From assembly GCF_026151205.1 (NCBI RefSeq), contig NC_087078.1, positions 15,703,118-15,767,117 on the forward strand: 64,000 nucleotides of DNA, written 5' to 3'. The DNA is from Bolinopsis microptera. Its lineage: Eukaryota; Ctenophora; Tentaculata; Lobata; Bolinopsidae. A program made the translations under genes and the position numbers. Shown one piece after another: positions 54,801 through 61,457 of this stretch (position 1 is its first letter; each line of letters opens with the position of its first letter). The notes under the pieces were generated by a model. The model did not search any database. It had not been told where the DNA came from and saw only the letters and a list, made by a program, of their open reading frames with translations.

Positions 54801-57070
54801 ACGCTTTTCTGGGAAATTGATGGCCTTTTAACATGCGTGACCGGAAGCGGGGAAGCAGACTGGTGAAGGTGAAAGTAGTAGTGTGGAAAAAAGGAATACA
54901 GACAGGGGAAAAAAAGGAATACAGACAGGGGGAAGGTAGGGTGAGGACAGGGGAAGGTAGGGTGAGGGCAGGGGAAAAAAAGGAATACAGACAGGGGGAA
55001 AAGGAATACAGACAGGGGGAAGGTAGGGTGAGGGCAGGGTGGGTGGAGTATTTGTATGCCTTTTAAGTGCCTGGCAAATTACCAAGATGAAACACATAAT
55101 TGAAGAAGATAATGTTAATCTGATTGAATTGGTAGATAAGAAGATTAACTTGTTAGGATCGAATTTGCTGAAGTAGTATTATTACAAGGGGGGCCCTTAT
55201 TTCATATTACCTATTTTATCAATTATTTGTAAAGTAACCCAATAAGTAACCAAATAAGTAACCAAATAAGTAACCAAATAAGTAACCAAATAAGTAACCA
55301 GATCCCCCTCCACAGACAGGCAGTGATGGTTGTGAGAAGTGCGAGTGTCACACCTGCCAGGACAACATGAAGCACTGCACCCTGTCTTGTGGGTACGGGT
55401 TTGAGAAGGACACCAGGGGGTGTACTCTCTGCAAGTGCAAGAAAGGTGAGCTTTCTTTATATTTAAATATACAAAAATACGAGTAGACTATTTTCTTTAA
55501 ACTTGCTGACGACTTTCCGTCAAAAATGTTTTAATAGTTGATGTTTTAAAGTCTTATTTTGGATTTGAAACAAACGAGCTTCTTTGAACTTGACTTTTAA
55601 AGAATTTTGAAAGATTTTAAAATTTATTAAATCTGTGGTTTATTTCCAGATAGTTTTGGGTCTACAATGCCACCAGAGAGAAGTAGGTGCTACGAAAACG
55701 GTGAAATCCACGAGGAAGACGACACGTGGCACCCAAACCACTGCACTAGTTGCACGTGCTACAGTGGTCAGTGTTTACTTCTTTTGTTTACTAATATTAG
55801 TTGATTTATGAGTGTTAGTATTTGTTAAGTTGTAAGCAAAAACCGGAAGAAAGAAACCGGAAGACTGACAAATCGACAAAAATGTGAGACATTTCCAAAG
55901 AATAGGCCTAATTGACGACAAAAACCAGAATATATTTTCCCTTATTATACTAATAAAGCAATATTATGTTTTTACTAGCATGTTTACATCCGAGTCCTCC
56001 TCGGTCTTTAGTCACTACTCCAACCAGCTCCAGGAAGTAGAGATCTCGCTCCCTAGCAATCAGCTCCGTCGTATACGACCATCTTGAGCTGCTCTCCTGC
56101 TTCTCTCTCTCTCTTGTTATTGTAGGCTTCTATAACTTTAGTGTTATCACGGTTCTATAGGGCGTGTCCCTTTGATGACTGAAGAGACTTGTATTGTTGT
56201 GGAACACAACAAGAAAATTGAGAATAATCTTGTGCGAGGGTAGGGACCCAGATGTCGTTTCTAACCCAAATAAACTTTAAGGAGGCTTCTCATCAGTAGC
56301 CGCACCTCCTTACTCGGTTTCTGAACTGGAATTCTATGGGCTTCCAGACGGCCAGACCGAGTATTACCACCCCATCCTTCTAGAGTTCATCACAAGTAGC
56401 ACCCACCTTGAAGATCTTTGACACCCAGACACACCCCATTGGCGAACAAACTTTGGATGTAATCTTACATGCTCCCGAAGGAATCCCTGGTTTATGGTCT
56501 TTCTCATCGTCACCAGCACTTTCACTAGAGTCACCAGCCCTTTCACTGGAGTCATCAGCCCAATCACTGAAGTATACAGAAGTATAGTTGTGGAAGACAA
56601 CAAGAAAATTGAGAATAATCTTGTGCGAGGGTAGGGACCCAGATGTCGTTTCTAACCCAAATAAACTTTAAGGAGGCTTCTCAATAGTATTATAATTATA
56701 TAGTTTACTGCAAATAGTGAAATAAAATGACCACTCAACGCTCAAGCATCCTTTTGTCACAGTTAACCCGGACATTAGTCAAGCTAGTCATATGCCAAGA
56801 ATTTACGCTTTTCTATAGAAGAACAGATCTATTATTAAGTTATCATTAACGTATATCCTGCACTAACTGTTTGCTTTCTGATGAATTGTCGTCTTTTGTA
56901 ACATATTTACGTCGCCTCCCGACCGGTAGAAACGCCCATTGTTCACAGTTTTTGGCTAAAATACTGTTTCTCCTCAGGAAGGTCAGTTTGCTCGTTCATT
57001 GACTGTGAACACCTACTGGGATGTAAGAACACTGTTACTCTGCCCAAGACTTGCTGTCCCGTCTGCAAAG
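39683..57070 (+). CDS. CRIM1: CRIM1 (cysteine-rich motor neuron 1) ortholog, 5' part, 10 exons
   Basis: A type I membrane protein family that binds BMP/TGF-beta-type ligands and influences their processing (family knowledge). Ten exons join in phase: 39683-39855, 40158-40267, 43325-43561, 44754-44862, 45620-45762, 50300-50494, 53854-54002, 55316-55445, 55650-55766 and 56978-57070, about 485 codons. Order: signal peptide, IGFBP domain (ECGCCNVC), two CRIM1-specific modules (DCSRVRC to CCDVHEC; DCSKVSC to CCDIFEC), VWFC, three antistasin repeats, VWFC. This order is diagnostic of CRIM1 rather than chordin or kielin. Human CRIM1 has two VWFC domains before the antistasin repeats and four antistasin repeats; here I see one and three. 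The last exon ends in a GTAAGA donor, so at least one more exon and the transmembrane segment lie beyond the window. Confidence 0.94.
40158..40267 (+). CDS. CRIM1: CRIM1 exon 2: IGFBP domain end
   Basis: Acceptor TTATTTCAG, donor GTATTT. Encodes RGINEKCGGAYGKYGVCQRG, LECVEEAEEIAFVGICK, closely parallel to the human NESCGGAYGLHGACDRGLRC. Phase 2 in, phase 1 out. Confidence 0.93.
40268..43324. other. CRIM1 intron 2
   Basis: No gene. A direct repeat pair (about 40400-40510 and 40525-40640; shared CCTAATCAAGTTAT and AATTTACATTCCAT) and a 23-bp tandem triplet (41688-41752, core CGCAGAGTGTGGCACCGTCA) are the only structures seen. Confidence 0.6.
41686..41753. repeat. 23-bp tandem repeat, three copies
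   Basis: Three near-identical copies of CGCAGAGTGTGGCACCGTCA plus CAA. Confidence 0.9.
43325..43561 (+). CDS. CRIM1: CRIM1 exon 3: first cysteine-rich CRIM1 module
   Basis: Acceptor AATTTCAG, donor GTGAGT. Encodes DCSRVRCSIPSQPHCPQDSL, then GECCPQPDVCVC, and ends PGHCCDVHEC. It parallels the human DCSKARCEVQFSPRCPEDSV, then PGECCPLPSRCVC, ending GECCDLYEC. Phase 1 in and out. Confidence 0.93.
43564..43720. repeat. 21-bp minisatellite at an intron start
   Basis: About seven copies of TGTGCACGTGCGTTTGCGCA (or TTTGTGTA variant) begin within 15 bp of the exon 3 donor. The unit contains GTGCAC and CACGTG-like cores. ORFs across it are repeat artefacts. Confidence 0.92.
43721..44753. other. CRIM1 intron 3 remainder, no gene
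   Basis: Ordinary AT-rich intron sequence; no coding or repeat signal I can support. Confidence 0.5.
44754..44862 (+). CDS. CRIM1: CRIM1 exon 4: second cysteine-rich module, first half
   Basis: Acceptor TTTCCATCCCAG, donor GTAATT. Encodes PDCSKVSCPEITFECPWDSL, matching the human VDCSTVECPPVQQVSCPADS. Phase 1 in, phase 2 out. Confidence 0.9.
44863..45619. other. CRIM1 intron 4, no gene
   Basis: No feature is supportable apart from a short duplication of AAGGGTGGAG near 45175-45200. Confidence 0.5.
45620..45762 (+). CDS. CRIM1: CRIM1 exon 5: second cysteine-rich module, second half
   Basis: Acceptor TTATTTTCAG, donor GTAAGC. Encodes CCKIPGRCECDHTRCSDVVC and ends MPGKCCDIFECVP, matching the human CCTLPARCECLPGLCG and TPGKCCDVFECV. 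Phase 2 in, phase 1 out. Confidence 0.93.
45940..46235. repeat. 14-bp and 12-bp tandem repeats
   Basis: Three copies of CCGCGGACCACTGT (45948-45990) are followed by about 17 copies of GTATCGTGATAT (46020-46225). Within these, a GGATCGTGATAT plus GTATCCTGATAT pair recurs every 72 bp, showing block-wise amplification. Confidence 0.92.
46700..49513 (-). mobile_element. Penelope-like retroelement, near complete, in CRIM1 intron 5
   Basis: Opposite in strand to CRIM1. One reading frame is open from 49510 to the stop at 46958, covering RT and GIY-YIG domains. No terminal repeats or target duplication could be placed; PLEs often carry pseudo-LTRs and variable ends, so the 3' limit (about 46.7 kb) is approximate. 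Confidence 0.85.
46958..49510 (-). CDS. Penelope-like RT + GIY-YIG endonuclease
   Basis: Open for 850 codons from just after a TGA at 49513. The first ATG is at 49327, leaving 789 codons; 61 basic codons lie upstream of it without ATG (HPQPNTNRISKRKRNADQRG), so the true start may be lost or spliced. Domains: N-terminal PLE motif INLSSQEVPDIAYMYLAKGL; FVTSADKGGATLLLD; PLYKVHKL; TLDVAALYPSI (RT motif A); EGIPTGNCISRQVAD (motif B); RRFIDDVLG near residue 422 (catalytic xxDD); FLDITLTL. The C-terminal GIY-YIG has HIIYVAQCQQC, DTYFGQTLTPFHIRLNGHR near residues 680-715, preceded by a Cys cluster CSAPGCKTC. No frameshift seen, so recently inserted. Confidence 0.92.
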   Translation of the reverse strand, partial: NNALYADKKVKFHLDKAKQERQNSHPQPNTNRISKRKRNADQRGAERKKYRASKAAKKVEWMKNHVERNIKGKLVINLSSQEVPDIAYMYLAKGLNFVESRPVAKEDLLFDVKEFLRKMEWKAYFHQTQTDTAGDTEDIHKDLRLRSRRHPQDYSHPLFDEIKTRLTGFVTNPNPDEPHSNLTDAEQRGKGWVLKSIEDQSIFVTSADKGGATLLLDYRTVMDTVKSELEKETKFTKLEISVGVKMEQTQLKVKEAVLKHHHLNIISEEVKKRITGINDKGNMVHAPEIRPEIPYAYPLYKVHKLSQEQIEAKTIPPVRLVHATKGGPLYRLEKFVSPYVTQISRKYCEEEFILDTPDIISQINSYNKETLKGASRNLQLFTLDVAALYPSIRPELALTALEDALNSDTNFSQELKAALHEFTDLIFRESFVTYQGEGYINKEGIPTGNCISRQVADVTMHWLLFKQIKGKMKNWSLVDLWRRFIDDVLGVWLGTVRQFNLFVEQLNKLAEPFGIRFADQQIGKTVNFLDITLTLDTYNQIQYRLYRKETDARNYLRTDSFHPHHVFESVAFSQMIRIIERNSQDSTCVEDLMELKADLSKSGHNSVKLEEIEPRAVVRVLENTHGANRSKESENADNLVFSVQHSSDNIQLKKLIHELGPDIRRICGDIRVIFATRKHPSIGNRVVKNRQLGNKAECPQKTSQKCSAPGCKTCPVLFDLDSKIMVNGMELNLDESLTCKDKHIIYVAQCQQCRAIEGSEDTYFGQTLTPFHIRLNGHRNKFNIDDRALYEHSALSMHCYDVHKDTFSFDCFKFGIVKKTKPSLLDREEARFCAKFRTNVWGLNRMEIKR
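49514..50299. other. CRIM1 intron 5 remainder, no gene
   Basis: AT-rich, with a TA-rich patch at 49900-49935. May include Penelope-like 5' sequence that I cannot delimit. Confidence 0.5.
50300..50494 (+). CDS. CRIM1: CRIM1 exon 6: VWFC domain
   Basis: Acceptor CGTCCCCAG, donor GTATGT. Complete VWFC domain: CVDPQTGLKYDSGEFWQRDP, CTPCTCFSGAPQCYNNPCPR, ending ECCPRCP. Both hallmark motifs (CxxCxC, CCPxC) are present. Phase 1 in and out. Confidence 0.94.
50495..52526. other. CRIM1 intron 6, first part
   Basis: Two kilobases of AT-rich sequence; no gene or repeat that I can support. Confidence 0.5.
52527..52826 (-). other. Unidentified coding-like ORF inside a CRIM1 intron
   Basis: 92 codons from an ATG at 52805 (frame open to about 52826). 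Not recognised. The protein is well balanced and helical: NTPTITARKLSTQERETLVE, then SRALVDFLEELNVRGKAGLL, DLTRGNYLWQLLSKVDVEI. The C-terminal third loosely resembles the last helices of death-fold (CARD-like) domains, but that is only an impression. GC content and codon use look coding, unlike the flanking intron. It could be an exon of a nested gene or a transposon remnant. Confidence 0.35.
52860..53675. repeat. Reiterated hairpin repeat with a nested TTAA MITE
   Basis: Blocks containing GATAGTTCTGATAACTTTGT and its complement alternate at 52937, 52975, 53090, 53525 and 53636. Each is accompanied by a GATATGACTCATAGTAAAT block or its remnant. The second hairpin is split by the MITE at 53152-53501. 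Confidence 0.8.
53152..53501. mobile_element. TTAA MITE (piggyBac-like), 350 bp
   Basis: Flanked by TTAA (53148-53151, 53502-53505). Inverted ends GGGGGCCGGGGGG(G)TCTTC and then TCTCTCGAAATTGATTTT extend about 70-105 bp inward. It shares the TTAA-GGGGGC terminus with the 3.2-kb element at 31.2 kb. Each arm carries GGTCAAAGGTCAG, a near-perfect DR1 nuclear-receptor-type site. Confidence 0.85.
53854..54002 (+). CDS. CRIM1: CRIM1 exon 7: antistasin repeats
   Basis: Acceptor CCCCTCCCAG, donor GTCAGT. Antistasin repeat 1: CGAFKCDLDCSAGYTLDSRA then CPLCHC. The start of repeat 2: CPKLNCEKDCLFGFK. Human CRIM1 has the same CxxxxCxYGF pattern. Phase 1 in, phase 0 out, so repeat 2 is split by the intron. 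Confidence 0.92.
54694..54780 (+). mobile_element. Decayed tRNA-like SINE head
   Basis: AGGTGGCTAGTTGGTTAACG resembles the A-box region of the SINE at 25.38 kb (AGTGGCTCAGTTGGTTAAT). No clean B box follows, so it is degraded or coincidental. Confidence 0.35.
54893..55040. repeat. Purine-rich minisatellite
   Basis: Repeats of GGAATACAGACAGGGG and GAAGGTAGGGTGAGG in mixed order; almost entirely A/G apart from regular C and T positions. ORFs over it are artefacts. Confidence 0.85.
55316..55445 (+). CDS. CRIM1: CRIM1 exon 8: antistasin repeats
   Basis: Acceptor CCCCTCCACAG, donor GTGAGC. Finishes repeat 2 (TGSDGCEKCECH) and encodes repeat 3 (CQDNMKHCTLSCGYGFEKDT, RGCTLCKCKK). Phase 0 in, phase 1 out. 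Confidence 0.93.
55650..55766 (+). CDS. CRIM1: CRIM1 exon 9: VWFC domain, first half
   Basis: Acceptor TTTATTTCCAG, donor GTCAGT. Encodes RCYENGEIHEEDDTWHPNHC, TSCTCYSG, the N-terminal subdomain of a VWFC module, corresponding to one of those that follow the antistasin repeats in human CRIM1. Confidence 0.92.
56206..56690 (-). mobile_element. Penelope-like 3' fragment with direct terminal repeats
   Basis: An inverted copy of the 3' region of the 35.2-kb Penelope-like element (36215-36600). An 85-bp segment (starting AACAAGAAAATTGAGAATAA, ending GGAGGCTTCTCA) occurs at both ends (56206-56293, 56597-56684), like the pseudo-LTRs of Penelope elements. No coding sequence survives. It lies in CRIM1 intron 9. 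Confidence 0.78.
56978..57070 (+). CDS. CRIM1: CRIM1 exon 10: VWFC domain, second half
   Basis: Acceptor TTTCTCCTCAG, donor GTAAGA. Encodes GRSVCSFIDCEHLLGCKNTV, TLPKTCCPVCK, finishing the VWFC module with CCPVC. It leaves phase 1; no downstream exon could be found before 64000. Confidence 0.93.
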
Positions 57071-57442
57071 GTAAGAGACTTCCATACTCCATAGAGCTCT
57101 GAAAATCTTGATGTTCTGTTATTGTTAAGTTACGTTGACATATTATGTTGAAATATGTTGAATTCTGTAGATGTGATCCTGTTGAATAATAATAGTAATA
57201 TGTTGACTTATATGGACTTGTGTTGACTTATGTTGACTAAAGTTGAATTAAGTTGAGTAATATTGACTTATGTTGACTTAATATGTTGACTTAATATGTT
57301 GACTTAAGTTGAATAATATTGAGTAATATTAAGTTATTTACCACAGAGCATTGTTAAACATTGTAGTTCCACATGATGGATAAATAGTGACAAACAACAC
57401 GCATTCTTTTAAACACTTCTCACATAAAGCGAGGGCTATTGG

Positions 57443-59850
57443 CACTCCCAGCCTATAAATAGGAACCTAACCTGCCCACTCCCAGCCTATAAATAGGAAC
57501 CTAACCTGCCCACTCCCAGCCTATAAATAGGAACCTAACCTGCCCACTCCCAGCCTATAAATAGGAACCTAACCTTGGCTGCCCACTCCCAGCCTATAAA
57601 TGGAAAACCTAACCTACTGAGTATTGGCACTCCCACCCTATAAATGGAAAACCTAACCTACTGAGTATTGGCACTCCCAGCCTATAAATAGGAACCTAAC
57701 CTACTGAGTATTGGCACTCCCAGCCTATAAATAGGAACCTAACCTACTGAGTATTGGCACTCCCAGCCTATAAATAGGAACCTAACCTACTGAGTACTGG
57801 CACTCCCAGCCTATAAATAGGAACCTAACCTACTGAGTATTGGCACTCCCAGCCTATAAATGGAAAACCTAACCTACTGAGTATTGGCACTCCCAGCCTA
57901 TAAATAGGAACCTAACCTACTGAGTATTGGCACTCCCAGCCTATAAATGGAAAACCTAACCTACTGAGTATTGGCACTCCCAGCCTATAAATAGGAACCT
58001 AACCTACTGAGTATTGGCACTCCCAGCCTATAAATAGGAACCTAACCTACTGAGTATTGGCACTCCCAGCCTATAAATAGGAACCTAACCTACTGAGTAT
58101 TGGCACTCCCAGCCTATAAATAGGAACCTAACCTACTGAGTATTGGCACTCCCAGCCTATAAATAGGAACCTAACCTGCCCACTCCCAGCCTATAAATAG
58201 GAACCTAACCTTGGCTGCCCACTCCCAGCCTATAAATGGAAAACCTAACCTACTGAGTATTGGCACTCCCAGCCTATAAATGGAAAACCTAACCTACTGA
58301 GTATTGGCACTCCCAGCCTATAAATAGGAACCTAACCTACTGAGTATTGGCACTCCCAGCCTATAAATAGGAACCTAACCTACTGAGTATTGGCACTCCC
58401 AGCCTATAAATAGGAACCTAACCTACTGAGTATTGGCACTCCCAGCCTATAAATGGAAAACCTAACCTACTGAGTATTGGCACTCCCAGCCTATAAATAG
58501 GAACCTAACCTACTGAGTATTGGCACTCCCAGCCTATAAATAGGAACCTAACCTACTGAGTATTGGCACTCCCAGCCTATAAATAGGAACCTAACCTGCC
58601 CACTCCCAGCCTATAAATAGGAACCTAACCTGCCCACTCCCAGCCTATAAATAGGAACCTAACCTTGGCTGCCCACTCCCAGCCTATAAATGGAAAACCT
58701 AACCTGCCCACTCCCAGCCTATAAATAGGAACCTAACCTGCCCACTCCCAGCCTATAAATAGGAACCTAACCTGCCCACTCCCAGCCTATAAATAGGAAC
58801 CTAACCTTGGCTGCCCACTCCCAGCCTATAAATGGAAAACCTAACCTACTGAGTATTGGCACTCCCAGCCTATAAATGGAAAACCTAACCTACTGAGTAT
58901 TGGCACTCCCAGCCTATAAATAGGAACCTAACCTACTGAGTATTGGCACTCCCAGCCTATAAATAGGAACCTAACCTACTGAGTATTGGCACTCCCAGCC
59001 TATAAATAGGAACCTAACCTACTGAGTATTGGCACTCCCAGCCTATAAATAGGAACCTAACCTACTGAGTATTGGCACTCCCAGCCTATAAATGGAAAAC
59101 CTAACCTACTGAGTATTGGCACTCCCAGCCTATAAATAGGAACCTAACCTACTGAGTATTGGCACTCCCAGCCTATAAATAGGAACCTAACCTACTGAGT
59201 ATTGGCACTCCCAGCCTATAAATAGGAACCTAACCTACTGAGTATTGGCACTCCCAGCCTATAAATAGGAACCTAACCTACTGAGTATTGGCACTCCCAG
59301 CCTATAAATAGGAACCTAACCTACTGAGTATTGGCACTCCCAGCCTATAAATGGAAAACCTAACCTACTGAGTATTGGCACTCCCAGCCTATAAATAGGA
59401 ACCTAACCTACTGAGTATTGGCACTCCCAGCCTATAAATAGGAACCTAACCTACTGAGTACTGGCACTCCCAGCCTATAAATAGGAACCTAACCTACTGA
59501 GTATTGGCACTCCCAGCCTATAAATAGGAACCTAACCTACTGAGTATTGGCACTCCCAGCCTATAAATAGGAACCTAATAGGGCTATTGAGTACTGGCAC
59601 TCCCAGCCTATAAATAGGAACCTATTAGGGCTACTGAGTACTGGCACTCCCAGCCTATAAATAGGAACCTAACCTACTGAGTACTGGCACTCCCAGCCTA
59701 TAAATAGGAACCTAACCTACTGAGTACTGGCACTCCCAGCCTATAAATAGGAACCTAACCTTGGGTGCCCACTCCCAGCCTATAAATAGGAACCTAATAG
59801 GGCTATTGAGTATTGGCACTCCCAGCCTATAAATAGAAAACCTAACCTAA
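57443..59850. repeat. 34/43-bp minisatellite carrying CTATAAATAG
   Basis: About 2.4 kb, roughly 55-60 units. The common unit is 43 bp (CACTCCCAGC, CTATAAATAG, GAACCTAACC, TACTGAGTATTGG). A 34-bp form lacks the last block, and a TGGAAAACC variant replaces TAGGAACC. Blocks of short and variant units recur together (57.45, 58.17, 58.6 and 58.75 kb), showing higher-order duplication. Most units contain a perfect TATAAATA and a CTA(A/T)4TAG motif. It lies in the CRIM1 intron after exon 10. Confidence 0.95.
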
Positions 59851-61050
59851 AATTACCAGCTTCACTGTCGGGAGTGCTGTGCTCTAATTACCTGCACGTT
59901 CCACTGTAATTATAATATTGATTAACAGGACTCAATGTGTGGTATTTCTAGTTAATTTGGAACCAATTTCTCGGTATAATGCTGGAATTAATGAACGTAG
60001 ATGTTATTTACACAATGGATAGACTGACTGCTAAAACGAAAATATTCCTTAAAATTGCTAAAAGTGGCTATAATAATAATGCCACTGCCAGCCATTCTGC
60101 CAGCCATTCTGCCAGCCATTCTGCCAGCCATACCGTATACTGCATCATACTGTGACAATGATATAATGTATCAGCGATATACTGGCTCAATAATATAAGT
60201 TATGTAATATGTTAAATGTTATACTATATAATATTTAAGATCTCTACGTGATCGTCTAGCAGTCAACATGGACACTTGAAGCCACGTGATGTATAGGTTT
60301 CACTTTTGCTGGAATAAGAATTGGTTCTGTTTCGCTTTTTGGTGGAATGAGGATTTGTCCTGTGTAATAAAACAAAATTGTAAAGTATTACTCCCGAATA
60401 AGTTAGTTTTTATGTGAGTAAAGAATGTTGATGAAAAGGTCAGGGTTAGAGTGGCGTGACTAATCAGGCAGGTGGTATTTCCTGTTAAAAATAAAACATT
60501 CATATCATACTTGACATACCAGTATAATGTAGACCACACGGTCACGGACCTTCTAATTAGATTTGTCTTTAACAAGGAACAAATTAATTAGATCGGCTAG
60601 CACAGTCCTGAAACGGGTTGAATTTCCACCGGAATTTACGTTGAAACTCACATGTTAAATATTTGTTAAAAAGTGTAAAATTCCTAACATTAATTAGCTG
60701 GCATGGTGGGCATATCTTGAGATATGCCCATAACTTCACTGATCGTGTCCCTGAAGTTACCTTTACCAACTTAGAGGGCTGTTATATCAAATTTCGCAAC
60801 TTCCAGTCATGACAGTAACTCTGGTATCTAATATAGCATTTTAAGCGATAACTTGTCACGTATAATTCGTGGGAACAAAGTGTTACGATCTGTTATGTAG
60901 AGCACATTTAAGCACAATATGTTAAAGTTATAGCGGATATTTTTAGATAAGTTTACTTGTGTTTCAAATCTTATAGGCTATTGAGCTTCACACAAGATAT
61001 CCTAGATTTACACGCTCCGTAAAATATGTTTTCTAATGAGTTTAAACCAA
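59851..61050. other. CRIM1 intron, no gene
   Basis: A 12-bp tandem repeat (GCCAGCCATTCT, 60087-60130) and a 10-bp-stem hairpin (60708-60729, stem GGGCATATCT) are the only structures. No exon is recognised. Confidence 0.5.
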
Positions 61051-61052
61051 CC

Positions 61053-61457
61053 CCGCCTCCCCCTCCCCCCCCCCCCCTTCCTCCCCCCTTTCCTCCCCCC
61101 TTTCATCCACCCCTTCCCCTTCCTCCGCCCTTTCTCCCCCCCCCCCTTCCTCCTCCTTCCTCCCCACCCCCCTTCCTCCCCCCTTTCCTCCCCCCTTTCC
61201 TCCACCCCTTCCCCCTTTCTCCCCCCCTTTCTCCCCCCTTTCTCCCCCCCCCCTTCCTCCCCCCTTTCTCCCCCCCCCCCTTCCTCCCCTTCCTCCCCCC
61301 TATGTCCCCCTTCCTCCCCCCTTTCTCCCCCCTTTCTCCCCCCCTTCCTCCCCCTTTCTCCCCCCCTTCCTCCCCTTCCTCCCCCCTTTCTCCCCCCTTC
61401 CTCCCCCCTTTCTCCCCCCCTTCCTCCCCCCTTTCTCCCCCCCCCCCCCTTCCTCCC
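61053..61457. repeat. 400-bp pyrimidine tract
   Basis: Almost pure C and T on the plus strand (CCCCCCTTTCTCC and CCCCTTCCTCC units), only a handful of A or G. The minus strand is a G/A tract with many G runs. Long ORFs across it on both strands are artefacts. Confidence 0.95.

Larger units (their letters stand above)
54003..55315. other. CRIM1 intron 7
   Basis: Contains a decayed tRNA-like SINE head (54694-54780), a purine-rich repeat with CAGACAGGGG units (54893-55040) and a 12-bp tandem repeat (AAGTAACCAAAT, six copies, 55233-55302) just before the exon 8 acceptor. No gene. Confidence 0.65.

Noticed and set aside
54828-55097. Ser/Pro/Leu-rich minus-strand ORF and its plus-strand partner
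   Set aside because: Both derive from the purine-rich minisatellite.
57443-59850. CRISPR-like regular repeat pattern
   Set aside because: The intervals between conserved blocks are not unique spacers but copies of the same 34/43-bp unit, and the host is an animal.
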